A DNA stretch of 30,416 bases from assembly GCA_045657465.1 (NCBI GenBank), contig JAZOTD010000039.1:1-30416 (forward strand), given 5' to 3'. The notes beneath the pieces were generated by a model that searched no databases, was not told the origin of the DNA, and was given only the letters and a program-made list of their open reading frames with translations. The stretch comes from RGIG1681 sp045657465. Its GTDB lineage: Bacteria > Bacillota > Clostridia > Christensenellales > UBA1242. This document shows, piece after piece, positions 1-7,197 of the stretch (position 1 is the stretch's first letter; each line of letters starts with the position of its first letter). The translations under genes were made by a program, and so were the position numbers.

Positions 1-740
1 CATTCTGCGTTCCTGGTTCAGTTGCTGACCACAGAAAAGTAGGTCTTGGCCACGGAAACCTTGCATCAATGCTTTTGAACGAAAAAACAAAATGTTTCTG
101 TTTCCTTGCTGGTCACGAAAGTTTCGCTGCAGCAGAAGGTGCAATTGGTATTGCAACAACAGCAAACAAAGTTAGAAAAGAACCACTTCAAGTAATCTTG
201 AACGGTCTTGGAAAAGACGCTGCATACATCATTTCAAGAATCAACGGTTTCACATATTGCAGAACAGAATATGACTATGCACAAGATAAACTCAATGTTG
301 TTGAAACAAGAGCATTCTCAAACGGTCCAAGAAGCAAGGTTCGTTGCTATGGCGCTGATGATGTAAACGAAGGCGTTGCAATCATGTTGCATGAAAACGT
401 TGATGTTTCAATCACTGGTAACTCAACTAACCCAACCCGTTTCCAACACCCAGTTGCAGGAACATACAAAAAAGTATGCACTGAAAAAGGCAAAGAATAC
501 TTCTCTGTTGCATCTGGTGGCGGCACAGGTAGAACACTTCACCCAGACAACGTTGCAGCAGGTCCTGCAAGTTACGGTATGACAGACACCATGGGAAGAA
601 TGCACTCTGATGCACAATTCGCAGGTTCTTCATCAGTTCCAGCACACGTTGACATGATGGGTCTTATCGGCATGGGCAACAACCCAATGGTTGGTGCATC
701 TGTTGCGCTTGCTGTTGCTGTTGGATCAAGAAACAACTAA
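1..740 (+). CDS. GGGtGRT family protein, 3' part (5' end outside window)
   Basis: The frame is open from base 3 to the TAA at 738-740, so this is the C-terminal ~245 residues of a longer protein. The ATG at 69 is internal: codons upstream of it read FCVPGSVADHRKVGLGHGNL without a stop. The signature GGGTGRTLHPDNVAAG lies about 70 residues before the end, followed by a Gly/Ala/Met-rich tail ending GASVALAVAVGSRNN. I recognise this as the family named after its GGGtGRT motif, widespread in anaerobic Firmicutes; members are usually about 330 residues, so roughly 85-90 are missing at the left. No reaction is established for the family as far as I know. The Gly-rich motif could bind a phosphate or cofactor, which is inference. 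It is the only plus-strand gene at this end and converges on the next gene across a shared terminator. Family assignment is firm, function open. Confidence 0.88.
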   Translation, partial: FCVPGSVADHRKVGLGHGNLASMLLNEKTKCFCFLAGHESFAAAEGAIGIATTANKVRKEPLQVILNGLGKDAAYIISRINGFTYCRTEYDYAQDKLNVVETRAFSNGPRSKVRCYGADDVNEGVAIMLHENVDVSITGNSTNPTRFQHPVAGTYKKVCTEKGKEYFSVASGGGTGRTLHPDNVAAGPASYGMTDTMGRMHSDAQFAGSSSVPAHVDMMGLIGMGNNPMVGASVALAVAVGSRNN

Positions 741-755
741 TTTAACTCAAAACAA

Positions 756-780
756 AAAGATAGGCTTGGCGCCTATCTTT
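756..780. terminator. Bidirectional intrinsic terminator between convergent genes
   Basis: Ten-base-pair stem AAAGATAGGC (756-765) / GCCTATCTTT (771-780) with a 5-nt loop. It is followed by TTTATT on the plus strand and preceded by an A-run that gives U's on the minus strand. It serves the GGGtGRT gene and probably the convergent gene ending at 782. Confidence 0.88.
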
Positions 781-781
781 T

Positions 782-2548
782 TTATTGTTTTTCTGGATAT
801 TGTTGATTATGTTTCGCCCACATCCCTTCTGAATATTGACTAAACACATTTAACGCATCTGGCTCAAACCAAAATGATGCAATTCTTGCACTTTCTACAA
901 ACTTGTTAAACACATAGCCATCAATCTTTTCTTTTGGATATCCTTGAGCAGTCAAAATATTGTTATAAGCTCTCATATAGTCATCCCCCATAACAACTGG
1001 AGAATTTGCTCTAACTGTTTTAAATAATGAATCAATATTTGCCCTTCTTGAAAACATTTGGTATGCATAAACTGAATATTCATCTTCACAAAAATCATAA
1101 TAATCTGAAAAATATTCTGAAAGCTTAATCTGTCTTGAACCAGACACTCTTTTGCCATATCTGCTAGCTATTAAATTGTTATGGTTTATTGCCTTTTCAA
1201 TTTCATAATCCTTATCAAACATTTCAATAGATTCTTCTATTGATTTTTTATGTTGCAAAATATAATTTTCAACTCTTTTTTCGCTAACACCAGTCATCAA
1301 CAAAACCATGGCTTGCGCATAAAGTTTTGGCAAATTCCCTTCATAAATCACAACCGAACAATCTAAACCACTCTTATCTTTTTTTTCAACTTCTGCCCCA
1401 ACTTCTATATCACCAAAAACTTTGAGCATCATATCATAAACTTTAGGGCTATATTTTTTTTGAATATCAACCACCAAATCTTCATTAATTTCGTCAAAAG
1501 TTTTCACACCATTATAAAATTGCGGATATATTTTTAAAAAGAAATCAAGATATCTTGCAGCATATTCATCATCAAAGCAGTCAAAAATCTCTTCATAACT
1601 GTTACTTAAAAGCAAATCTTTATCTTGATATAAAGCCTTGAGAGTGTTGAATTTATCAAATGTGTAGATTCCTTTCATCTTGTCAACATCATCAATATTT
1701 GTTGCTGACAACAGCACTGTGCTTTGACCAACCTCAAAACGTTGTTCGCCGTTTTTATTTGTCACAATTTTCAATGGATTTGAATCATTGCACGCATCAG
1801 TAAACACAATTCCATCAAGAAAATATTTTGGATCTTGCAAATAAACCATAACATTAACATGAAGTTCATCTTCACGATGTCCTCTATCGCCGACATTAAT
1901 TATCAATGATTGTGTTTGGCAAGGAATTCCCAGTCCATTTAAAAGCCCATTCATAACTCTGGCATGCGCCACACAAACAAATGTGTCTTGTGTGAGTCCC
2001 GAAATGAGCGTTCTTGATTTTTGATACCACTTTTCTTCCTCAGGGTCTTGATTATAAAACAAATTTGCAACCACATCATAAGCCATCAAATATTCTTCAA
2101 ATGGTGATAAATTTAACGATTTAATATACTGAACTTGACCATTAACAAACTCATGTGCTTGAATAGCATCAAAAATTGAATAATCATAAAGCTTTTCATT
2201 ATGCTCTTCTGTTATTGCAAGAGTTGCAGATGACGGCAACATTTCTTCTAACAAAATCAATCTTTCAAGTTCTTCAGTTTTTAATATTCTCGTTGTTAGT
2301 CTTATGTCTGGATTTTTCGATTTTTCATCATATGTCACAATAGAAAATTTATAGTTTTTAATACCTTTTATTTCAAGTTCATCAATGCAATCTTTTGCAA
2401 AATTCAAAAACTCATCATCAAGCTTGCTTGTTTCAAATAGAAAAGTCACACCTTCATCTCTACACGACAAATCACTAATTCGCCTAAGCATAGACGAATC
2501 GTTGTAATCGTTGTATATTTTGATGTTTCTAATTACTCTTTGACCCAT
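782..2548 (-). CDS. Transglutaminase-like (papain-fold) protein of unknown role
   Basis: A 588-residue protein with no signal peptide or membrane segment, so probably cytoplasmic. In the middle there is a transglutaminase-core pattern: Cys192 in FVCVAHARVMNGLLNGLGIPC, His230 in DELHVNVMVYL, and Asp245 in KYFLDGIVFTDAC. The 'C..yA....Lln.lGIpc' helix followed by H and D on strands is typical of the transglutaminase-like/cysteine peptidase superfamily. The first ~130 and last ~300 residues are charged, mainly helical by eye, and I do not recognise them. The usual Trp/Tyr before the catalytic His is absent (HVNV instead of HAWN), so the activity could be altered. Start ATG at 2548; the upstream AGAGAAA is only a weak ribosome site. 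It appears monocistronic, behind a palindrome-covered promoter (2563-2604). Fold assignment is moderately secure; substrate unknown. Confidence 0.6.
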   Translation of the reverse strand: MGQRVIRNIKIYNDYNDSSMLRRISDLSCRDEGVTFLFETSKLDDEFLNFAKDCIDELEIKGIKNYKFSIVTYDEKSKNPDIRLTTRILKTEELERLILLEEMLPSSATLAITEEHNEKLYDYSIFDAIQAHEFVNGQVQYIKSLNLSPFEEYLMAYDVVANLFYNQDPEEEKWYQKSRTLISGLTQDTFVCVAHARVMNGLLNGLGIPCQTQSLIINVGDRGHREDELHVNVMVYLQDPKYFLDGIVFTDACNDSNPLKIVTNKNGEQRFEVGQSTVLLSATNIDDVDKMKGIYTFDKFNTLKALYQDKDLLLSNSYEEIFDCFDDEYAARYLDFFLKIYPQFYNGVKTFDEINEDLVVDIQKKYSPKVYDMMLKVFGDIEVGAEVEKKDKSGLDCSVVIYEGNLPKLYAQAMVLLMTGVSEKRVENYILQHKKSIEESIEMFDKDYEIEKAINHNNLIASRYGKRVSGSRQIKLSEYFSDYYDFCEDEYSVYAYQMFSRRANIDSLFKTVRANSPVVMGDDYMRAYNNILTAQGYPKEKIDGYVFNKFVESARIASFWFEPDALNVFSQYSEGMWAKHNQQYPEKQ

Positions 2549-2562
2549 AATTTCTCTTTTGT

Positions 2563-2604
2563 TTAAACTAAAGTTAGTTTAACATATAAAAATTGGTTTT
2601 TCAA
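2563..2604 (-). promoter_or_regulatory. Promoter with overlapping 20-bp palindrome (operator candidate)
   Basis: On the minus strand TTGAAA (2604-2599), a 17-nt spacer ending in TGT, then TAAACT (2581-2576) make a sigma-A promoter with an extended -10. The perfect palindrome TTAAACTAA-AG-TTAGTTTAA (2563-2582) covers the -10 and the likely start site, where a repressor would sit. No regulator gene is adjacent. The boxes and palindrome are directly visible; repression is inferred. Confidence 0.6.
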
Positions 2605-2652
2605 TATCAGTCTCAAAAAATCACACAAACATCACGTAAAATCAATAAAAAT

Positions 2653-2677
2653 AAGGTGTTATGTTTAACATAACACC
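2653..2677. repeat. Dispersed palindrome copy 1 (also terminator of Rsm22-type gene)
   Basis: GGTGTTATG (2655-2663), TTTAA spacer, CATAACACC (2669-2677), preceded by AA and followed by CCTTTATTTT. It lies 8 bases past the stop of the 2686-3621 gene; on the minus strand the stem is followed by TTATTTTTATT, so it should terminate that gene. One of five copies in the window. Confidence 0.85.
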
Positions 2678-2685
2678 CCTTTATT

Positions 2686-3621
2686 TTAAATAATTTGATT
2701 AATTTTTGACTTTTTTGTCTTTTTAAACTCTTCTTTATTTTTCTTTGTAAATGTTTTATTTTCAACCCCTGTTTCGCCGCATAAAACAAGTGAAACACCG
2801 CCTTCTTTTATAAATGGTCTTCTTATAATTCTCTTTCCTGTTATCTCTTTATTATCTTTTGAAATTAACAAATAAAAATATTTTTCGTCTTCATATGAAA
2901 GTGTTGCATCTTTAGCCAGTCTGTGAAGTGATGACCTTTCAACCCTTGCAAAAAACTGACAATAATCATTTTTTAGTGCACACTCTTTGTGCATGCAAGG
3001 TGCAATAACATGCCAACCATTTTCTGTGACAAATCTTTTCAATTCCATCATAAATTCATATGTTTTAGGCGTGCCAGTATCAACCACAAGCACATATCTG
3101 TTTGATGAACTCATCAAATTTTTCAATGCCACTTTTCTGTCAGTTTCACCAAGTTCTGAAAGCACATAGCTAGACACCACCAAATCAAACTTCTTTTCAG
3201 TGTTAAACCCACGAATATCACCCACTGAAACATCAACAAGCCCACCAGTTAAGGTTTTAAACACATCAATCATATTTTTATCACGCTCAATCAAGTTAAT
3301 ATCTAAACTCTCATCAAAATCTTTAAGTGCAAAATAACCCGCTCCTGTGCCACTTCCAACATCTAGAACAGTTGTTATGTCTTTAAGCAGATTTTGACTG
3401 GTTAAATCACGCATTAGCGTGTAAATAACCGAAAACGTCGCTGGCATACGTGAAATTGCATAAAGCATACTGTCTTTTTTATTTTCAATAAGCGACTTGC
3501 CTTGCCCTGTCTGTTCTTTATATCTCTTTGTTAGATTTTCACGCGTTTCAGTCAATATTTTTTTGTTCAAGCTTAAATAAAGTTCATTGACCTTATCTTG
3601 CAACCATTGTGGCAAAATCAT
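2686..3621 (-). CDS. Rsm22/METTL17-type SAM-dependent methyltransferase-like protein
   Basis: 311 residues. It opens with the family's ISRMPATFSVIYTLM segment (56-70), then a class I SAM-binding motif VLDVGSGTGAG (85-95). Next comes the cysteine set C209, C214, C221 in CMHKECALKNDYCQF, the VERSSLHRLAK element, and C281 in VSLVLCGETG. These match the Rsm22 family, which in mitochondria assists small ribosomal subunit assembly; the four cysteines match the positions that hold a [4Fe-4S] cluster in the METTL17 branch. The bacterial role is unproven but ribosome-linked by family. The C-terminal ~25 residues are very Lys-rich, as in RNA-binding tails. ATG at 3621 has AGGAGA upstream. It lies after the RluA gene, separated by a terminator at 3644-3667, and ends at repeat copy 1. 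Confidence 0.8.
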   Translation of the reverse strand: MILPQWLQDKVNELYLSLNKKILTETRENLTKRYKEQTGQGKSLIENKKDSMLYAISRMPATFSVIYTLMRDLTSQNLLKDITTVLDVGSGTGAGYFALKDFDESLDINLIERDKNMIDVFKTLTGGLVDVSVGDIRGFNTEKKFDLVVSSYVLSELGETDRKVALKNLMSSSNRYVLVVDTGTPKTYEFMMELKRFVTENGWHVIAPCMHKECALKNDYCQFFARVERSSLHRLAKDATLSYEDEKYFYLLISKDNKEITGKRIIRRPFIKEGGVSLVLCGETGVENKTFTKKNKEEFKKTKKSKINQII

Positions 3622-3643
3622 AAAGCTCTCCTATTTATTAATA

Positions 3644-3667
3644 AAAGGAGTTGAAAGCAACTCCTTT
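3644..3667 (-). terminator. Intrinsic terminator after the RluA-family gene
   Basis: Stem AAAGGAGTTG (3644-3653) / CAACTCCTTT (3658-3667), loop of four, followed on the minus strand by TTATTAAT. It starts 5 bases past the stop codon at 3672 and lies just upstream of the next gene's ribosome site. Confidence 0.85.
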
Positions 3668-3671
3668 AAAA

Positions 3672-4382
3672 TTAGTCATTAATATTTGTTTTTAATGTGA
3701 GATATTTTTCAAGATTAAACTCTTTCCAACCACTAGCATTTTCTGGTGGATAAACTCTAAAAATCATCTTTTGCTTTGAAACTGGATGCAAGAATGCAAG
3801 TTCACAAGCAAACAAATTGAGCATAACCTTTGGCATATCTTCACCGCCATATTTTTGATCTCCAAAAATAGGACATTTGATGCTTTTGAGTTGAACTCTA
3901 ATTTGATGGCCCCTGCCTGAATAAAGCTTAACTTTAACAAGCGCATGATTTGTTTCAGCATTATATTCAAGGGTTTCATAATCAAGTTCAGCACGCTTTG
4001 CGTCTTTTTCAGATTGTGGAACAATTTTTACCATATTGGTCTTCTCATCTTTTTTAAGATAACTCACAATCTTGCCTTTTGAATCTCTTGGTTTTCCGCA
4101 AACAACAGCATAATAAGTCTTGTCAAAATCACCAGCTCTCATTTGTTCAGATAAACGTGATGCTGCCTTGCTTGTTTTTGCAAACACCATAGCACCACCA
4201 GTTGGACGATCAAGTCTGTGAACTAAACCAACAAACGCTTCGCCTGGTTTGTTATATTTTTCTTTAATATACTCCTTAACACTTGTAAGCATGTCTTTGT
4301 CGCCGCTTTCGTCTGGTTGACTTGGCACGCCTTGTGGCTTGCTAACAACTATTACATGATTATCTTCATACAAAATTTCCAT
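3672..4382 (-). CDS. RluA-family RNA pseudouridine synthase
   Basis: Converts specific uridines in rRNA or tRNA to pseudouridine. The 236-residue chain carries the family signature HRLDRPTGG (55-63) with catalytic Asp58. Later there are the KTYYAVVCGKP segment and the SGRGHQIRVQL strand (H-Q-I-R-x-Q), both typical of RluA/RluC/RluD relatives. There is no S4 domain at the N-terminus; the protein begins directly with MEILYEDNHVIVVSKP, as in short single-domain members. I chose the ATG at 4382 because GGAGA lies 5 nt upstream; the two in-frame starts further out (4394, 4409) lack a ribosome site. The uridine it targets cannot be told from sequence. It lies 116 bases downstream of the RlmI-like gene and has its own terminator. 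Confidence 0.92.
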   Translation of the reverse strand: MEILYEDNHVIVVSKPQGVPSQPDESGDKDMLTSVKEYIKEKYNKPGEAFVGLVHRLDRPTGGAMVFAKTSKAASRLSEQMRAGDFDKTYYAVVCGKPRDSKGKIVSYLKKDEKTNMVKIVPQSEKDAKRAELDYETLEYNAETNHALVKVKLYSGRGHQIRVQLKSIKCPIFGDQKYGGEDMPKVMLNLFACELAFLHPVSKQKMIFRVYPPENASGWKEFNLEKYLTLKTNIND

Positions 4383-4447
4383 AATGTTCTCCATCTTTTT
4401 ACAAAACATTTAACATTTTAACACATTTAAAAAATAATGCAATGCCT

Positions 4448-4471
4448 GTTTCTTAAAATTTATTAAGAAAC
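4448..4471. other. Inverted repeat in gap between RlmI-like and RluA genes
   Basis: GTTTCTTAA (4448-4456), 6-nt spacer, TTAAGAAAC (4463-4471) in the 116-base gap. On the minus strand no T-run follows for about 15 bases, so this is a poor intrinsic terminator. It may be a weak terminator, a processing hairpin or an operator for the RluA gene. Confidence 0.5.
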
Positions 4472-4498
4472 GACGCAATGCGCGTGATTTATGACTTT

Positions 4499-5359
4499 TT
4501 ACTTGCCTATGAACATTCCACTAGTACCACAAGGAAGCATAATTCCTTCATCTGTTGGAAGGCATAGTTCATAAGCTTCAACTTTGCCATTAAACTTTTC
4601 CATCGTTAAATTCAAGATATTTTCAAGCACGGTTGCACCAAGCCCTGTTGTGTAGCTATTTATAAGCACAAACAATGGCTTGTCACTCAAAACCTGTGTG
4701 CAAAGTTCAACAAAATCATAAAGATTGTCTTCAAGTTTCCAAACTTCTCCATTTGAACCACGACCATAACTTGGCGGATCCATAATAATTGCATCATACT
4801 TGTGACCACGCTTAATTTCACGGGTTACAAATTTTGTGCAGTCGTCAACAATATATCTCACCGTTGCATTTTCAAGCCCAGAAATTTTAACATTTTCTTT
4901 GCAACGCTCAACCATATTTTTTGCAGCATCGACATGGCAAACACTAGCCCCAGCAGACGCACAAGCAACTGTTGCACCGCCTGTATATCCAAACAAGTTT
5001 AAAACACTGATTGGTCGGTTCGCATTTTTGATAAGGTCAATCATAACGTCCCAGTTGTATGCCTGTTCAGGGAAAAGCCCTGTGTGTTTAAACCCCATTG
5101 GCTTAAGTGAAAACTTTAAGTTTTTATAAGATACCGTCCATTCTTGTGGTGTTTTTTTCAAATATTGCCAAGCCCCACCACCTGTTTCACTGCGATGATA
5201 CCATGCATTAAGATTTTTGTCTTTTGAAAGTGGTCTTATTGCATGCCAAATGACTTGAGGGTCTGGACGAAGCAAAACAACCCCGTTCCAATTCTCAAGT
5301 TTTTCGCCATCTCCTGTGGCAATAACTTTATAATCTTTCCAGTCTTTAGTAAATTTCAT
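4499..5359 (-). CDS. RlmI-like class I SAM-dependent methyltransferase
   Basis: 286 residues related to the RlmI/RlmK rRNA cytosine-C5 methyltransferase group. Visible motifs are the SAM-binding VLNLFGYTGGAT (119-130), the acidic VDAA (143-146) after the second strand, VDDC (171-174), and the catalytic-type DPPSYGRG (194-201). There is no PUA domain: the first ~110 residues are instead a Trp-rich region including GVVLLRPDPQVIWHA and an FSLKPMGFKHTGLFPEQAYNW element. That is seen in the shorter 'SAM-dependent methyltransferase' members of the group. The target is probably rRNA but unassigned. ATG 5359 lies 8 bases after the stop of the HEPN-CBS gene, so the two are cotranscribed. Confidence 0.82.
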   Translation of the reverse strand: MKFTKDWKDYKVIATGDGEKLENWNGVVLLRPDPQVIWHAIRPLSKDKNLNAWYHRSETGGGAWQYLKKTPQEWTVSYKNLKFSLKPMGFKHTGLFPEQAYNWDVMIDLIKNANRPISVLNLFGYTGGATVACASAGASVCHVDAAKNMVERCKENVKISGLENATVRYIVDDCTKFVTREIKRGHKYDAIIMDPPSYGRGSNGEVWKLEDNLYDFVELCTQVLSDKPLFVLINSYTTGLGATVLENILNLTMEKFNGKVEAYELCLPTDEGIMLPCGTSGMFIGK

Positions 5360-5367
5360 AATATTCT

Positions 5368-6087
5368 CTAATAATTATCTAAAATCGAATTTAAATCAAT
5401 GATGTCAGCGCTAACAATAACTGCTTTTGGTGGCTCTGTATAATTGCCGTTCTCTGTCAAAACAACGCTTGACAACTTGCGGTTTTGTTGAAACATATAC
5501 ATCAAGTTTTCAATAGTAAGGTTTGATGATGCAACTTCATAGTGGCTGGTTTCATTAAAAATGTCCAAGCATTTTGAAACTGGCTCATTGATTGAATCAT
5601 CAATGTCTCTGCATTGTTCAACAAATCTTCCAATGCCATCAACAATCATCTTTCTGTTAATCACGCCAACAAGCGTTCCCGAAATATAAACCGGAACCAC
5701 TGAATAGCCAGACTTTGCCATTTGAAGCACAACTTCTTTAAGAGTTGTGTCACCTGTTACGGCATAAACCTTTCTTGGTCTCAAGCATTCAATAACTCTT
5801 GGTGGAGTGTTGATTATTCTAGCAATTTTCTCTAATTTTTCAACAACTTCAATGTTTGGCTCTGCAATAAGCTCATCGCCACTTTTGTGAACAATAGCAT
5901 TTCTAAGTCTTGCATAATCAATAAGGTCTTCTTCAAACTTTGAAACGACCGTGTTGACATTTGCCACTTTTCTAATCATATCAGAAAAAGTGAGTGTTCT
6001 TTTGATTGAATAAATTTCGCGAAGTCCTTGGTCTAATCTGTTGTAAGCAGCAATAAATCGTCTTGCATTAATGTTCTTTTCTTCCAT
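5368..6087 (-). CDS. HEPN-like domain fused to a CBS domain pair
   Basis: About 239 residues in two parts. Residues 1-95 are all-helical by eye and end with the helix LIDYARLRNAIVHKSGD; R62-N63-x3-H67 matches the Rx4-6H motif of HEPN domains, many of which are RNases. Residues ~96-239 are a CBS pair: YAVTGDTTLKEVVLQMAKSGYSVVPV...GTLVGVINRKMIVDGI is the first and clear repeat, the second (SSNLTIENLMYMFQQN...SVVLTENG) is more diverged. CBS pairs usually sense adenosyl nucleotides, so a nucleotide-gated RNase or binding protein is plausible; this is inference. Two ATGs lie in tandem (6090, 6087); AAGGAG is only 2 nt before the first and 5 nt before the second, so I place the start at 6087. First gene of a unit with the RlmI-like gene. 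HEPN call is moderate, CBS strong. Confidence 0.75.
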   Translation of the reverse strand: MEEKNINARRFIAAYNRLDQGLREIYSIKRTLTFSDMIRKVANVNTVVSKFEEDLIDYARLRNAIVHKSGDELIAEPNIEVVEKLEKIARIINTPPRVIECLRPRKVYAVTGDTTLKEVVLQMAKSGYSVVPVYISGTLVGVINRKMIVDGIGRFVEQCRDIDDSINEPVSKCLDIFNETSHYEVASSNLTIENLMYMFQQNRKLSSVVLTENGNYTEPPKAVIVSADIIDLNSILDNY

Positions 6088-6106
6088 CATAACTCCTTAT
6101 ATTTGT

Positions 6107-6134
6107 ATAATAACAAATTTTGCGAGATAGTCAA
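6107..6134 (-). promoter_or_regulatory. Promoter of the HEPN-CBS / methyltransferase unit
   Basis: Minus strand TTGACT (6134-6129), 16-nt spacer, TATTAT (6112-6107), about 20 nt before the start codon. A good sigma-A match in the 86-base gap after the HAD gene. No clear terminator separates it from that gene. Confidence 0.55.
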
Positions 6135-6173
6135 AACGATTTTCGTAATATAACCATTTTTAGATGTCAATAT

Positions 6174-7091
6174 TTATTGTTTTTGTGCTTTTTCTGCTTT
6201 GCTAGCGTTGATAATTTCAATCGCTTTATAAATACCTTCAACAAAACCCCTTGAGTTTTGACTTGTCAAAACAACATAATCACCATCATCAAAACAATCA
6301 AGTTTTAGCTGGTCTTCTTCGCTTAAAAACTTAACTGTGTTTTCATCAAAACACTTGATTCTTTTTCCGGTTCGTGGATGAACCCCATAAAATTCAAGTC
6401 CCTTTGCTTTGCAAAATTCATATTTAACAGAAGGCTTTAGTTTTTGCATTTTTCCTGGTCTAATAAAGATTTTGCAAACACCATGTGCTGTTGTTGCCAT
6501 CTTCATTGGATAATCGTCTTCAATTGAATCTCCCGCAAATATAACATGTTTCATACGAGTTTTTTCAGGGTCAATAACTGACAGCATTCTCTCAACGCTC
6601 TCACGTTTTCTAAATTTATCGGCATATCTAATTTTAAGTGCATCTTCGCCAAAACTCACCATTTCAAAGATATCTTCAATAGTGTCGGCAAGCGGATTTA
6701 TATAAAAGAACCTATCATTTTCTTTATAGATTAAATATTTAAAATATTTTTCACAGCTATTTTCATAAATTTCTTTAATTTTTTCTTTAGAAATGTTTGC
6801 ATGATCAAAGAAAGTCATGTATAAATCTTCAACGATTCCATAACTTCCATTTGAATCAACCGCATTTACTGACGCATTCGTAACAATGCATATCACTGGT
6901 TTCAAGCCTGTTTGTCTTTCAAACTCACAAAGTGCCTGATTTAGTCTGGCTTTTATGCCCCTGTGACTAGGCCCTCTTTCAAAATCATACAAGCCAAGTC
7001 CGCTATTATACTCATTGGCAAAGTCAACCAGCGTGTTGTTAAAGTCAGTAAAGATCATAATTTCATTGTCTTTCAATAAAAATCTTTCCAT
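6174..7091 (-). CDS. HAD-superfamily hydrolase-like protein
   Basis: 305 residues. HAD motifs in order: motif I IFTDFNNTLVDF with nucleophile Asp16, motif II IVTNAS (Thr71), and motif IV FAGDSIEDDYPM (Asp188, Asp192, Asp193). A roughly 110-residue insert between motifs II and IV is the cap. In motif I the general acid/base Asp (second D of DxD) is Asn18, so the protein may be a phosphotransferase, a slow phosphatase or a binding protein. The C-terminal ~80 residues (from KYEFCKAKGLEFYGVHPRTGKR) are not part of the HAD core and I do not recognise them. Substrate unknown. ATG 7091 has AGAAGGAA close upstream. It is divergent from the SRP RNA gene, sharing a 70-base promoter region. Confidence 0.72.
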   Translation of the reverse strand: MERFLLKDNEIMIFTDFNNTLVDFANEYNSGLGLYDFERGPSHRGIKARLNQALCEFERQTGLKPVICIVTNASVNAVDSNGSYGIVEDLYMTFFDHANISKEKIKEIYENSCEKYFKYLIYKENDRFFYINPLADTIEDIFEMVSFGEDALKIRYADKFRKRESVERMLSVIDPEKTRMKHVIFAGDSIEDDYPMKMATTAHGVCKIFIRPGKMQKLKPSVKYEFCKAKGLEFYGVHPRTGKRIKCFDENTVKFLSEEDQLKLDCFDDGDYVVLTSQNSRGFVEGIYKAIEIINASKAEKAQKQ

Positions 7092-7116
7092 TTCCTTCTA
7101 CCGCGAAGGCATTATA
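7092..7116 (-). promoter_or_regulatory. Extended -10 and short leader hairpin of the HAD gene
   Basis: Minus strand TGTTATAAT gives an extended -10 (TATAAT at 7116-7111) with no good -35. The leader then reads CCTTC-GCGGTA-GAAGG; the second arm is the ribosome site itself, so the 5-bp hairpin (7094-7109) could partly mask it. Confidence 0.5.
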
Positions 7117-7163
7117 ACATATCTTTTTTGACTTTTAAATAGTTTTTTATATAAATTTTTTGC

Positions 7164-7191
7164 TTGATTTTTTTAGTAAGTATGCTATAAT
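7164..7191 (+). promoter_or_regulatory. SRP RNA promoter
   Basis: TTGATT (7164-7169), 16-nt spacer, extended -10 TGCTATAAT (TATAAT at 7186-7191). Predicted start is about 7198, exactly where the terminal helix of the RNA begins. Confidence 0.75.
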
Positions 7192-7197
7192 ACACTT

